From JANNWF01 sp052390415 (lineage in GTDB: Bacteria; Pseudomonadota; Gammaproteobacteria; Xanthomonadales; Xanthomonadaceae), in contig JBQTGY010000049.1 of assembly GCA_052390415.1 (NCBI GenBank), positions 1-56,302 of the forward strand: 56,302 bases of DNA, written 5' to 3'. Within the stretch, counting starts at the first letter, position 1. Each line of letters begins with the position of its first letter. Made by a program: the position numbers and the translations under genes. Shown here in pieces: positions 8,620 through 18,001 of this stretch. The notes beneath the pieces are model-generated. The model was not told where the DNA came from, made no database searches, and worked only from the letters and a program-made list of their open reading frames with translations.

Positions 8620-9786
8620 ATGACTGAGACGCGAATGCGAATTCTGGTCGGTGCGGACGCGCCGCCGGATCCCAACTCTGGCGCGGCTGGCACCGTGTTC
8701 GCCACGAACGCCGCGCTGCGCCAACTCGGACATGAAGTCGACACGATTTGGTACGACGACTTGCCACATCGAATCCGTCACTGGAATCTTCACTATCTTC
8801 TGGAATTGCCTCGCGCCTATCAGCGATGCGTTCAACAAAGGGCTTCGCAGACTGAATACGACGTGATTCAACTAAGTCAGCCACATGCGTGGATGGCGGC
8901 CCGCGACAATCAACGTCGACGCAGGCGCGCAATTCTTATCAATCGCAGTCATGGACTTGAAAACATGGCCGACGCTGCGTTGGCGTACTGGCAGCCCAAG
9001 ATCGGCGGCCGTGTTAGCCGATTTCCACGGTCGGTGTTCAGTTCTGTGCTGCAGCGAGCATTGCATCGACACATCGATCTGGTCGTGCGTCATGCCGACG
9101 GAATGATCGTGCCCGCTCAGGAAATTCGCGATTTCCTGATTGATCAGCACGGGGCCGATCCGCAGAGAATTGTAGTGATCCCGCATGGTGTCCCAGATGA
9201 ATTCATTGCAGCACCGCGACCACCACTGACTGACCACCGGCTTCAGCGTCTCTTGCATGTCGGCCAGCACTCGGTCATCAAAGGGGCACCCTTGATGGTG
9301 GCTGCAGTGGAAGCTGCGCTGAACGGCAATCCGGAGCTGTCCTTCACTTGGTTGTGCAGTCGCACGCATCATCCGGAAGCGCTCGGCCTATTCCGGCCGC
9401 AATTTCGTGTTCGTGTATCGATGCAGGACTGGGCGGCACAGCAGGATCTGCTCAAGCTGCTGGACAGTCACGGGGTGTTTGTCGCCCATTCAATCTATGA
9501 AGGTGCCGCCAAGGCTTGCACCGAGGCAATGGCGCGTGGATTGGTGTTGGTTACCAGTGCGGCCGGGGCGCTTAAGGATCATGTTCAGGACGGGGTCAAT
9601 GGCAGCATCGTCAGGATCGGCGATGTAGAGAAGATGGCCGCGGATATCTTGGCTGCTTGCGCGGATGTTGGGCGCTCACAGCAGTTGGGTCGTGCAGCGG
9701 CGCAGACCATGCAGCAAATGAGTTGGGGTGCCTGTGCTGCCTCTGCGATCAAATACTACAGTCGTATCCAGGCGATGCGGGGATAG
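8620..9786 (+). CDS. Family 4 glycosyltransferase
   Basis: A 388-residue GT-B retaining sugar transferase. The N-terminal half starts MRILVGADAPPDPNSGAAG, the usual first strand and glycine loop. The C-terminal half has the strand VIPHGVPDEF, the nucleotide-site sequence LLHVGQHSVIKG, and the E-x7-E motif in YEGAAKACTEAMARG (about residues 290-304). I prefer the ATG at 8620, which is closer to the conserved strand; the frame also allows a GTG at 8587 directly after the previous stop. It ends two bases before the next gene. It likely adds one sugar of the repeat unit at the cytoplasmic membrane face. Confidence 0.87.
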   Translation: MTETRMRILVGADAPPDPNSGAAGTVFATNAALRQLGHEVDTIWYDDLPHRIRHWNLHYLLELPRAYQRCVQQRASQTEYDVIQLSQPHAWMAARDNQRRRRRAILINRSHGLENMADAALAYWQPKIGGRVSRFPRSVFSSVLQRALHRHIDLVVRHADGMIVPAQEIRDFLIDQHGADPQRIVVIPHGVPDEFIAAPRPPLTDHRLQRLLHVGQHSVIKGAPLMVAAVEAALNGNPELSFTWLCSRTHHPEALGLFRPQFRVRVSMQDWAAQQDLLKLLDSHGVFVAHSIYEGAAKACTEAMARGLVLVTSAAGALKDHVQDGVNGSIVRIGDVEKMAADILAACADVGRSQQLGRAAAQTMQQMSWGACAASAIKYYSRIQAMRG

Positions 9787-9788
9787 TC

Positions 9789-11696
9789 ATGAGTGCGCCC
9801 TGCTGCAGTGTGGTCATTCCGAGCTTCCAGCGCGGAGCAGTTGTGGTGGAAAGTCTCGGTTTGCTGCTGCCGCTGCTTCAGCCCGACGACGAGCTGATCT
9901 TGGTGGATCAGACCCCGCAGCACCCTCCGGGGATCGAAACCGCACTTGCTAAGTTTTCGGAATGCGTGCAAGTGCGGTGGTTGCGGTTGCCTACCCCCAG
10001 CATCCCAAACGCGATGAATGTTGGTTTGCTCGAAGCGCGGTCAGAGTTCGTACTGTTTCTGGATGACGACATTGTCCCAGACTCCAATCTCATCGAGGCC
10101 CACCGATCAAGGCAGAGGGAAGCCAAGCTGGTCGCTGGAATGGTGTTGCAGCCGGGCGAACGACCATGCCGGTTATCGGAAGGTGACGCCTTCCGATTCA
10201 ACAGCGATGACCCGGCGACCATCGCGGAATTCATGGGTGGAAACTTCTCGATCAAGCGAGACATTGCACTCGCTCTCGGTGGCTTCGATCAGAACTTTGT
10301 GGGTGCCGCCTATCGATTCGAGGCTGAGTTTGCGCATCGTTTCGTCGCCCGATTTGGTGCAATCCAGTACGAACCCGCGGCCGTCATCCACCACTTGCAG
10401 GTAGCGACAGGTGGCACTCGCTCGCACGGCCACCACCTCCGCACCTTGGGTCCATCCCATAGTGTCGGTGCCTACTATTGTTTGCTGCGGACGCGTCCGC
10501 CGCGCTGGAAACTGCAATTTGCGCTGCGTCCCTTGCGCGCAATTCGAACTCGCTATCACTTCGGTCATCCCTGGCGCATTCCGGCAACCTTGCTGGCCGA
10601 ATTTCGCGGAATGCGTTTGGCGGGTCGATTGCACCGCGGTGGACCAAACCTGTTGTCGAATGCAACAGCTGTGGCGCCATTGATGGCGAACACCCAAAGC
10701 GCTGGGCCGACGCCGAACATTGAACCCAAAGTCCGCCCGCCGGGGTCAAAACAACGTCTGCGGCCCACAGTCCAGGCCTCGGATATTTCAGTGGTCATTC
10801 CAACCTACCAAAGGGAACAGGTCCTGCTGGACACGTTGGAAGGCTTGTTGGCGCTTGAGCCTCCGGTGCGCGAAATTCTGTTGGTTGATCAGACGCCTAC
10901 CCACGCTGCGGCGACCTCAGCGCATCTATCCAAGCTCGACGCTGCGGGCAGCATTCGTTGGATTCGGCTGCCGGAACCATCGGTCATCGGCGCCATGAAC
11001 CATGGTCTGCTGCAAGCCAAGGGTGAGGTGGTGCTGTTTGTTGATGATGACGTCGTGCCCACGCCAAACCTGGCTGCACGGCACGCTGAGGCACAGCGCC
11101 TTTCACCGCTCGTGGTCGGGCAGGTCCTGCAGCCCGGAGAAATTGCAGAGGTCTTGCGTGTCGGTGAAAGCTTTCGCTTTAACAGCACAGAGGGCGCTTG
11201 GGTGAGCGAGTTCATTGGCTGCAATTTCTCTGTGAACCGAATCCTTGCGATCGAGGCCGGCGGCTTCGATGAAAACTTTGTGGGCGCAGCATTTCGCTAT
11301 GAAGCGGAGTTCAGTCAGCGGTTCACCCGCCTGCATGGGCTGATTCGCTTTGAACCTCTGGCCAGCTTGCGCCACCTGCGGGCGAGTACAGGCGGCACCC
11401 GAGCGCACGGCGACCACTTGCGAACCATCAGTGCCCGGCACAGCGTGGGTGCTTATTACTGCTTGCTGATGAATCGACCGGAAGGCTGGCGCAAGCAGCT
11501 CTTCCTGCGCCCTCTTCGCGCAGTTCGTACGCGCCACCACCTGTTCAAGCCGTGGTGGATCCCGCTCACGCTCCTAGCCGAAGTGCGTGGGTACGTGATG
11601 GCGGTAAAACTGCATAGCGCCGGTCCACGTTTGATTGAGACTTCGCTGCTACCTGCTGATGCGAGGGGCCGTCTGTTGGTCCCGGAACTTCGTTGA
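9789..11696 (+). CDS. Tandem double-domain family 2 glycosyltransferase
   Basis: A 635-residue protein made of two consecutive, closely similar GT2 modules. Module 1 spans about residues 6-285 (SVVIPSFQR, LVDQTP, FLDDDIVP at 91-97). Module 2 spans about 333-612 (SVVIPTYQR, LVDQTP, FVDDDVVP at 418-424). Matching landmarks (first strand, DDD site, TGGTR-HG-HLRT, HSVGAYYCLL, LLAE-RG) are all 327 residues apart, so the duplication is gapless over at least 280 residues. A 45-residue Pro/Ala-rich linker joins them. Both modules keep the acidic metal site and the GGFD-FVGAA motif, so both may be active. Such proteins can add two sugars in turn, as double-domain GT2 polymerases do; here that is inference. 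The ATG at 9789 follows the previous stop by two bases. Confidence 0.88.
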   Translation: MSAPCCSVVIPSFQRGAVVVESLGLLLPLLQPDDELILVDQTPQHPPGIETALAKFSECVQVRWLRLPTPSIPNAMNVGLLEARSEFVLFLDDDIVPDSNLIEAHRSRQREAKLVAGMVLQPGERPCRLSEGDAFRFNSDDPATIAEFMGGNFSIKRDIALALGGFDQNFVGAAYRFEAEFAHRFVARFGAIQYEPAAVIHHLQVATGGTRSHGHHLRTLGPSHSVGAYYCLLRTRPPRWKLQFALRPLRAIRTRYHFGHPWRIPATLLAEFRGMRLAGRLHRGGPNLLSNATAVAPLMANTQSAGPTPNIEPKVRPPGSKQRLRPTVQASDISVVIPTYQREQVLLDTLEGLLALEPPVREILLVDQTPTHAAATSAHLSKLDAAGSIRWIRLPEPSVIGAMNHGLLQAKGEVVLFVDDDVVPTPNLAARHAEAQRLSPLVVGQVLQPGEIAEVLRVGESFRFNSTEGAWVSEFIGCNFSVNRILAIEAGGFDENFVGAAFRYEAEFSQRFTRLHGLIRFEPLASLRHLRASTGGTRAHGDHLRTISARHSVGAYYCLLMNRPEGWRKQLFLRPLRAVRTRHHLFKPWWIPLTLLAEVRGYVMAVKLHSAGPRLIETSLLPADARGRLLVPELR

Positions 11697-11742
11697 TGTG
11701 CAACGCTGTGGATGATTGCCCATGCTTGCTGCGGAGCCGCCC

Positions 11743-12945
11743 ATGTCTGGCCGTGACTCATTGAGCCTGGCCAGAAAAATCAGACTTGCGATGGTGACCA
11801 CTCACCCGATCCAGTATCAGGTGCCATGGCTGCGCATGCTCGGAGATCGCGACAACATTGATCTGCATGTTTATTTTGCGATGTTGCCAAGCAGCCAAGA
11901 ACAAGGCCGAGAGTTCGGTGTGGCATTTGACTGGGATACGCCACTGCTGGACGGCTATCAATACACGGTGTTAGAGAACGTGTCGGCCCAGCCGGGTCTC
12001 ACGACCTGGTCTGGCTGCGACACGCCGGGGGTGTATGCAGGGCTTCGCGGTGGCCAGTTCGATGCGGTGATCGTGAATGGTTGGGGCAGCAAGACGGCAG
12101 TTCAGGCGCTGATCGCCTGCCGGCGGTTGCGTATCCCCTGCATCGTACGCGGCGAGGCGAATGGTCTGCGGCAGCGGAACTGGTTGAAGCGCCTAGGGCA
12201 TCGCGTTTTGCTGTCGCAGTACTCTGCGTTTTTGGCGATCGGTCAACAAAATCGCCGCTACTACGAATCATTAGGGGTATCAAAAGCGCTGATCTTCAAC
12301 ACACCCTACTGCGTCGACAACAACCGATTCGCCGTGGTGGCGGATCAGGTTCGAAAAAGTACTCAGCTGGCTGAGCTTCGCAACCGGTTTGGGCTTGATC
12401 CCAAAGCGAAAACGTTCCTGTTCTCGGGCAAGTTTGTGGACAAGAAGCATCCCGCGGACGCCATCGAGGCCATCGGAAAGTTGCTGGCGTCCAACGGACC
12501 TGCAGTTCAATTGCTGATGGTGGGCGATGGGCCGCTACGGTCTCAGCTCGAGCAAGCCGCCGCCGGACTGCCGATCCGATTTGCCGGGTTCTTGAATCAA
12601 TCGCAAATGGCGCTGGCATACGCCGCGAGTGATTGTCTGGTGTTGCCGTCGGACGCTGGCGAGACCTGGGGTCTGGTGGTCAATGAGGCCATGGCCTGTG
12701 GCTTGCCGGCAATCGTCAGTGATCAGGTCGGCTGCGCCTTTGATCTGGTGATCGCGGGTACCACCGGGCAAATTTATCCGTGCAGAGACGTCAGTGCCTT
12801 GGCGGCGCGCATGCAGGAATTTGCGGCCAATGTAGGCCGCGCCGCAGAGATGGGGAGCGCAGCGAGACGTCACGTAGAAAGCGGATTCAATTTCGAGGGC
12901 GTGGTCGACGGCGTACTTCGGACACTTTCGGTAGTGAGGCGGTGA
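11743..12945 (+). CDS. Family 4 glycosyltransferase
   Basis: A 400-residue GT4 enzyme. It opens with IRLAMVTTHPIQYQVPWL (about residues 13-30), followed by ILYNVDN-type sequence (FNTPYCVDNNRF) and the C-terminal donor half FLFSGKFVDKKHP, LMVGDGPL, and the E-x7-E segment ETWGLVVNEAMACGLP. The ATG at 11743 has GCGGAG six bases upstream; earlier in-frame starts at 11716 and 11722 lack one. It is separated from the double GT2 gene by 46 bases and from the polymerase gene by 130 bases in which I see no gene. GT4 enzymes of this type transfer hexoses or fucose-like sugars with retention; which one is not visible. Confidence 0.87.
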   Translation: MSGRDSLSLARKIRLAMVTTHPIQYQVPWLRMLGDRDNIDLHVYFAMLPSSQEQGREFGVAFDWDTPLLDGYQYTVLENVSAQPGLTTWSGCDTPGVYAGLRGGQFDAVIVNGWGSKTAVQALIACRRLRIPCIVRGEANGLRQRNWLKRLGHRVLLSQYSAFLAIGQQNRRYYESLGVSKALIFNTPYCVDNNRFAVVADQVRKSTQLAELRNRFGLDPKAKTFLFSGKFVDKKHPADAIEAIGKLLASNGPAVQLLMVGDGPLRSQLEQAAAGLPIRFAGFLNQSQMALAYAASDCLVLPSDAGETWGLVVNEAMACGLPAIVSDQVGCAFDLVIAGTTGQIYPCRDVSALAARMQEFAANVGRAAEMGSAARRHVESGFNFEGVVDGVLRTLSVVRR

Positions 12946-13075
12946 GGACCAATTGTTTCGGGAAGGACGAGTGCGGTCCTGTATCCTGCATCGCCACAAC
13001 CCATCGGCCTGAATTGAGCTTGATCGTCAGGCCAACGGCGGGGTTGGCGAGGTCGGCTGTCGAAGAATTGCAAAC

Positions 13076-14497
13076 ATGACCCTTCTGATCATCGGAATGC
13101 TCACCGCGGTTTTGACCGTGGTCGGCTTCCTCAACTGGCGACTCGGTCTGCTCGCTGTGATCGCATTTGCTGCCGTGCAGGATCCGTTGCGGAAAATTGT
13201 GCCCGGAACCCCAGGTTACCTGGCGTTGATGACGGCTCCGGTGTTCCTCGCGGCAGTGATCGGCTCAAGAGTGGCGACGCGCAGCTGGTGGCCGGACTTT
13301 GCCCGCCGATGCCCGCGAATATCCAAGCCACTAATCTTGTTCGCCATCCTGTGCATTCCCGCAGCGGTGGTGTCGGCGACGTATGGACAAGGCTCGTGGA
13401 TGCTCACCCTGCTCGGCGCCTTGTCCTATTCGATCATTTTTCTGGCGATCATCTGTGGCTTCCACTTTGCCCGCCGCGGCATCGATGTGCGCTCATTCAT
13501 GATCGTGTACTGCGCGATCCATGGCGTTGTGTTGGTGGGTGGTTATCTCGAGTTCATGGGCCTGTTCGAAGACTGGAAAATTCTGAGCGACAAGGCGCTT
13601 GGTTTCCAATGGATTCGCCACCAGCATGGTTATGCAGTGACGTTTATCGCGGGCTTTTACCGCAGCGGCGACGTGATGGGATGGCACGCGGCGGCGGTGG
13701 CTTGTTTGTCGATGATTCTGGCCATCGGTACCGCAGATCGCTCACGTTGGCTTTGGATTGGAATGAGCATCTTTGCCATCGGCGCCTTGCTGATGTGCGG
13801 AAGGCGGAAGATGGTATTCATGTTGCCGGTATTCTTGCTGGTGTTCGGCTGGATGCAATGGCAGATTCGCAAGCCGGGTAGAACGCTTTCGCTCGTGCTA
13901 CTTATTTCGTTTCCCGTGATTGCGCTGATCGGCTTGTCGGATCGACTTTCTGAGGAAATAACTGCAATTCGCTATTACAAGGAAACCGCAGGTGAGTCGC
14001 TGGACTCGCTGGAAGAGCATGGCGTCGCAGCCTTCATTGAAACGGTTCGCCAGAATGGCTTCCTCGGAACTGGACTTGGCACAGCGACGCCAGGCTCGCA
14101 CCACCTAAAAGTCGAGAGGCCACGCAACTGGCAGGAGAGCGGCTCCAGTCGCGTGGTAGCCGAATTGGGTATTCCCGGTACCTTCGGGCTGATGTTGGTC
14201 ATGTTCGGCATCGTGGTCACCTGCTGGCGAATCGCTCGAGAAGCGCTGCGCACGCGAAGTGCACTCGCGCCCTATTCAACTGGCTTGCTCGCGTTCTTCG
14301 TTGCCAACGTCGCTTCGCTGACAGTATCGGGACAGATTCTCGCTGACCCGTTCATCGCATCGTTTCTGGGCGTCATGATCGGATTAGTACTGTCAACAGG
14401 CCGACTGAACCCGGACATGTATACGTCGAGATTTGCGAGGCCCGCGCCGAACGTGCTTGATGGTCGCGACTCTGGTTTGGCAGCGCGTCTGCAGTGA
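13076..14497 (+). CDS. O-antigen polymerase/ligase-like membrane protein
   Basis: A 473-residue polytopic membrane protein with 10-12 hydrophobic helices and one large hydrophilic loop (about residues 290-370), the layout of the Wzy/WaaL (Wzy_C, O-antigen ligase) superfamily. The loop contains the family-like stretch NGFLGTGLGTATPGSHH and then ESGSSRVVAELGIPG just before the next helix, matching the usual pattern P-L-x-G-x-G-x-G ... N-S-x-x-x-x-x-x-E-x-G-x-x-G. Such proteins polymerise repeat units or ligate glycans at the periplasmic face. No flippase (Wzx) or Wza/Wzc is in view; they may lie left of the window. The next gene overlaps its stop (GTGA). Confidence 0.82.
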   Translation: MTLLIIGMLTAVLTVVGFLNWRLGLLAVIAFAAVQDPLRKIVPGTPGYLALMTAPVFLAAVIGSRVATRSWWPDFARRCPRISKPLILFAILCIPAAVVSATYGQGSWMLTLLGALSYSIIFLAIICGFHFARRGIDVRSFMIVYCAIHGVVLVGGYLEFMGLFEDWKILSDKALGFQWIRHQHGYAVTFIAGFYRSGDVMGWHAAAVACLSMILAIGTADRSRWLWIGMSIFAIGALLMCGRRKMVFMLPVFLLVFGWMQWQIRKPGRTLSLVLLISFPVIALIGLSDRLSEEITAIRYYKETAGESLDSLEEHGVAAFIETVRQNGFLGTGLGTATPGSHHLKVERPRNWQESGSSRVVAELGIPGTFGLMLVMFGIVVTCWRIAREALRTRSALAPYSTGLLAFFVANVASLTVSGQILADPFIASFLGVMIGLVLSTGRLNPDMYTSRFARPAPNVLDGRDSGLAARLQ

Positions 14498-15624
14498 CGG
14501 TGTCAAGGTTGCGAATCGGTCTGATCGACACTTCGCGTCCCGAACAACCGGGCAGCATGCGTGAATACGCCGACACCCTGAAGCAAGCCTTGATCCGGCA
14601 TGCCAACGCTCTGCAAGTTGAGATGTTCAACGTCTCTTCGGTACCCGGTCGGAGCGGTTGGGCGAGGCGACAGGACAGCGTCGCGATGGCGCGGAGGGCG
14701 TGGCGGTTACGGAGTTCTCCAGTGGATGTCTGGCATATCCTGGATGGCAGTCGCGCCTACGTCGGATTGGCTTTGGGCCACCAGCCAGTGGTGATTACCG
14801 CGCACGACATCATTCCGCATTTGCAGTCCGAGGGTTGGTTTCCTGAAGCTCCATCCATGGGGCTGGCAGCACGCCTGCTCTGGCGAGCCAATCGGGTCGC
14901 GACACGCGCGGCAGCGGCGGTTGCTTGCGATAGCACGGCCACCCAGCGCGACCTTGCTCAGCACTTTTCAATTCCTGTAAGCCGTTGTGCGGTTGTGCCA
15001 TTGCCGCTGCGGCACTCGTTGCTTCGACATTTACCCGATCCTTCCGCAAAGGCCGAGAGCGCAGTTGACTCCGGCACAGTTCTGCACGTTGGCAGCAATG
15101 CCTTTTACAAGAATCGCCCGCAGGTGCTGCGAATCTTCGCGGCATTGGATGCGCGCTTTGCCTTGCGGCTGGTGATGATCGGTCCGCCCCCAACGACGGA
15201 CCTTGTTGCGTTGGCCGCTGAGCTGAAGCTGGCAGATCGCGTGCAGTGGGTGGGCGACTGTGATGACGCAACAGTGGCGGATTGGTACCAGAAGGCGTCT
15301 TTGATGCTGTTTCCCTCCCTGTATGAAGGCTACGGTTGGCCGGTGCTGGAGGCGATGGCCTTTGATTTGCCGGCGATTGCCTCAGCGGCGGGTTCGCTGC
15401 CTGAGTTGGTGGGTGATGGTGCTGACTTACCCGCGCCTGCGGATGTATCGAGTTGGGTCGCTGCAGCGGACCGGCTGTTGCAATCACCTGCCGCGCACGC
15501 CGCGGCACGCTCGGCCGGACGTACCCGAGCCAAGGCATTTACCGCTCAGCGCCTCGCCGAAGAGATGCAGGCCATTTATCAGCGGGTTGTGCAACCGCCC
15601 AAAACAGCGACTACTCAGCAATGA
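14494..15624 (+). CDS. Family 4 glycosyltransferase
   Basis: A 376-residue GT-B enzyme starting with a GTG that overlaps the stop of the polymerase gene by four bases. N-terminal strand LRIGLIDTSRPEQPGSMREY, a middle DIIPHL segment, the donor domain LHVGSNAFYKNRP, and the E-x7-E motif in SLYEGYGWPVLEAMAFDLP (about residues 272-290) followed by ASAAGSLPE. This is close to the WbaZ/mannosyltransferase-like branch of GT4, which uses GDP-mannose, but the sugar is not proved. Translational coupling with the polymerase upstream and the dehydratase downstream (ATGA) suggests one transcript. Confidence 0.87.
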   Translation: MTVSRLRIGLIDTSRPEQPGSMREYADTLKQALIRHANALQVEMFNVSSVPGRSGWARRQDSVAMARRAWRLRSSPVDVWHILDGSRAYVGLALGHQPVVITAHDIIPHLQSEGWFPEAPSMGLAARLLWRANRVATRAAAAVACDSTATQRDLAQHFSIPVSRCAVVPLPLRHSLLRHLPDPSAKAESAVDSGTVLHVGSNAFYKNRPQVLRIFAALDARFALRLVMIGPPPTTDLVALAAELKLADRVQWVGDCDDATVADWYQKASLMLFPSLYEGYGWPVLEAMAFDLPAIASAAGSLPELVGDGADLPAPADVSSWVAAADRLLQSPAAHAAARSAGRTRAKAFTAQRLAEEMQAIYQRVVQPPKTATTQQ

Positions 15625-16601
15625 AACGCGCATTGATACTCGGCGTGTCAGGTCAGGATGGCGCCTTGCTCGCCCGGCTTCTGCTGGCCAAGGGCTACGC
15701 CGTTTTCGGCACGTCTCGCGACGCGCAGATGGCATCGTTTACCAATCTGGAGCGGGTTGGAATTGCCGGGCGCGTCGAGTTGTTGTCAGCGGTCACTACT
15801 GATTTTCGCAGCGTGCTGCAAGTGCTGAAGCGGGTTGAACCCCACGAGGTCTATTCCCTAGCCGGACAAAGTTCGGTGGGGCTTTCGTTTGAGCAACCTG
15901 TGGAAACGCTGGAGAGCATCGCACACGGCACGCTCAACCTGCTCGAAGCGCTGCGCTTTCTGGGCTCGTCAGCGCGCTTCTATAACGCCGGCTCGGGAGA
16001 GTGTTTTGGCGAAATCGACAAGCCCGCCAACGAGCACGCCGCATTTAAGCCACGCAGTCCGTATGCGGTGGCCAAAGCCAGCGCTCACTGGGCCGTTGCG
16101 AACTATCGCGAGGCGTATGGTCTGTACGCATGCACCGGCATTCTGTTCAACCACGAATCGCCGTTGCGACCCGCCAGGTTCGTCACCCGCAAGGTTGTGG
16201 CCGCGGCGTGTCGGATCTCGGCCGGCAGTGGCGAGAGACTCCAGCTCGGCAATCTCGACATTCAACGCGATTGGGGTTGGGCGCCTGAATACGTCGATGC
16301 GATGTGGCGAATGCTGCAGCAGCCCGAGCCAGAAGATCTGGTGATCGCCACTGGCAAGGCGCATTCACTGAGCCAGTTTGTGGCGGATGTGTTCGCTCAT
16401 CTTGATCTGGATTGGCGGGCACACGTCGACATCGATGCCGGCCTGCGCCGACCCTCCGACATCGCCCACAGCGTTGGTGATCCGTCACGCGCGCAAACTC
16501 GAATCGGGTGGGCAGCGGAGTTCAGCTTGCGAGATGTAATTCGCATAATGGTAGCTGCCCAAACGGGCAGCAAGTGGCTGGATCAAGCGACAGGGATCTG
16601 A
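15621..16601 (+). CDS. GDP-mannose 4,6-dehydratase-like SDR (short Gmd paralogue)
   Basis: A 326-residue extended short-chain dehydrogenase. It aligns by eye with the Gmd encoded at 21777-22886: GVSGQDGA nucleotide loop (residues 8-15), GSGECFGE in place of the Gmd T-S-E catalytic stretch, the Tyr-x3-Lys pair in SPYAVAKASAHW, and the Gmd-specific GILFNHESPLR. It lacks the Gmd RR-loop (KRRASSFNT is replaced by TSRDAQMASF) and about 40 residues of the C-terminal substrate region. The product could be a GDP-4-keto-6-deoxymannose or a derivative (for example via a reductase of the RMD type); sequence alone does not settle this. The ATG overlaps the stop of the preceding GT4. Confidence 0.75.
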   Translation: MKRALILGVSGQDGALLARLLLAKGYAVFGTSRDAQMASFTNLERVGIAGRVELLSAVTTDFRSVLQVLKRVEPHEVYSLAGQSSVGLSFEQPVETLESIAHGTLNLLEALRFLGSSARFYNAGSGECFGEIDKPANEHAAFKPRSPYAVAKASAHWAVANYREAYGLYACTGILFNHESPLRPARFVTRKVVAAACRISAGSGERLQLGNLDIQRDWGWAPEYVDAMWRMLQQPEPEDLVIATGKAHSLSQFVADVFAHLDLDWRAHVDIDAGLRRPSDIAHSVGDPSRAQTRIGWAAEFSLRDVIRIMVAAQTGSKWLDQATGI

Positions 16602-16687
16602 TGATCCTCGTTTGACTGAGTGGGCGATGAGCCTTGTTCTTTGTTTTGAGCTTTGATCCATTCTGAAGTCGGCGTGCGATAAATCCC

Positions 16688-17671
16688 TTGAAAATATTTG
16701 CCCACTCCCTAGGTTCGGTACAGGCGCATCGCGATCAGCTTGCGTTGTTGCAATCGGCGGCGGCAATGGACAAGTTTGGTCGACACTCATTGGTGGAGGA
16801 CCCCGGTCAGGCTGAAGTGATTCTTGAGATCGACCAGGGCAGCGCGACAAGCGAAACCGCGGTCCCGCTGACGGGTTTTAAACTGCCTATCTTCAGATAC
16901 TCTACCAGAGACAACGGATTTCCGTATCGCCCGGGAATATATACGTCTTTGCAGCGATACAATTTCAACTCTGCTTTTGCGCGCTCCGGTCCTTACTTAG
17001 CTGTCACGCGTCAAACTGATCTTGACTTGATTACAGAAGCCGATGAGAGGAAACAGGTTGCGTCATTTTTCGGATCATCTGAGACCCACAAAGTGAGGAA
17101 AAAGCTCTTAATGCTGGCGGGTGAGCATTGTGTGATTCGCGACACCGCCCCGGATTTGAACGCGCTCAATACTGGGCACTCATTCACCAACCAGGAATAC
17201 CGACGACAGTTTCTACAGTCAATCTCTTCCTCGCAATTCGTACTGTGCCCCCGTGGGCTTGGTTGTTCGAGCATTCGTTTGTTTGAAGTCATGCGTGCGG
17301 GTCGGACTCCAGTAATTATTTCTGATAATTGGGTGCCCCCACTTGGACCGAACTGGAGTTCATTTGCCATTTTTGCCGGAGAGTCAGAGGTGGAATCCAT
17401 TCTTTCCCGACTCCGGTCGCTTGAGCAGCAAGCTCCATCGATGGGACTCGCTGCAAGAGCTGCATGGCTTGCTAACTTCGGTGTGTCGACTGTATTTGAT
17501 TGGATCGCCAGCCAGATTTCTGAAATGGTTACTGAGCAACGACAAACCGGAAAGAGTTTTTTGCGTTGGAAGACTGGTCGGATGGCTGATCCTAGAAACT
17601 TCAATAAGGCGATTGTTCCGATTTTAAAGCGGCCAGTTCACAAGATATTTGCTCGCCGTAATCAAACTTAG
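16688..17671 (+). CDS. Exostosin-like glycosyltransferase
   Basis: A 327-residue protein with the C-terminal signature of exostosin-domain (GT47) sugar transferases: SQFVLCPRGLGCSSIRLFEVMRAG at about residues 182-205, then TPVIISDNWVPPLGPNWSSF. The N-terminal part has FRYSTRDNGFPYRPG. The start is a TTG at 16688 since no ATG or GTG lies in the conserved N-terminus; no strong ribosome site precedes it. GC content and codon use are visibly lower than in the genes on both sides, suggesting separate acquisition. It is isolated by 86 and 96 bases from neighbours. In bacteria this domain usually occurs in capsule or EPS loci; the acceptor here is unknown. Confidence 0.78.
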   Translation: MKIFAHSLGSVQAHRDQLALLQSAAAMDKFGRHSLVEDPGQAEVILEIDQGSATSETAVPLTGFKLPIFRYSTRDNGFPYRPGIYTSLQRYNFNSAFARSGPYLAVTRQTDLDLITEADERKQVASFFGSSETHKVRKKLLMLAGEHCVIRDTAPDLNALNTGHSFTNQEYRRQFLQSISSSQFVLCPRGLGCSSIRLFEVMRAGRTPVIISDNWVPPLGPNWSSFAIFAGESEVESILSRLRSLEQQAPSMGLAARAAWLANFGVSTVFDWIASQISEMVTEQRQTGKSFLRWKTGRMADPRNFNKAIVPILKRPVHKIFARRNQT

Positions 17672-17767
17672 CTGGTTTTGAGCATATGTGTAGAAGAAGC
17701 GGTCAATTTTAGTATTGAAAGGATGCCCGACGCCTGTGGGAAGTTTCGGGCTAAGTTGCGGCAATAA

Positions 17768-18001
17768 ATGTTTAAAAAAGCCAGTGCGAGATTGGAAGGT
17801 CACGATTTTGATGTGTTGCGGTCATTGAGCCTCTCGCGATTTCGCCCAAGGGTCATCGTTATTGAGATTCATGATTTTATGATCGAAAGTGCAGGCACCT
17901 CGCCGGTTGTTGTCTACCTGCGTGAAAATCGGTATTCCCTGGTTGGATTTGCAGTGAATGGGTTTTTCGTCGATCAAGATTCGCCTTCAACTCGTCGGTA
18001 G
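17768..18001 (+). pseudogene. 3' remnant of an FkbM-family methyltransferase
   Basis: The 77-codon frame matches only the C-terminal end of FkbM-type SAM methyltransferases: LEGHDFDVLRSL (the family I-D-x-E-G-H-E-x-x-V-L motif, with the acidic start degraded to A-R-L), SRFRPRVIVIEIHDF, then YLRENRYSLVGFAVNGFFVDQD. The N-terminal SAM-binding two-thirds is absent; only 96 bases separate it from the exostosin-like gene, and they carry no matching frame. It is therefore a truncated relic rather than a working enzyme. Low GC is shared with the exostosin-like gene, so both may have come in together. The following GT4 gene starts inside its 3' end. Confidence 0.75.

Noticed and set aside
14810..15538. 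242-codon minus-strand frame inside the GT4 gene
   Set aside because: Pro/Arg/Ala-rich low-complexity translation opposite a well-supported glycosyltransferase.
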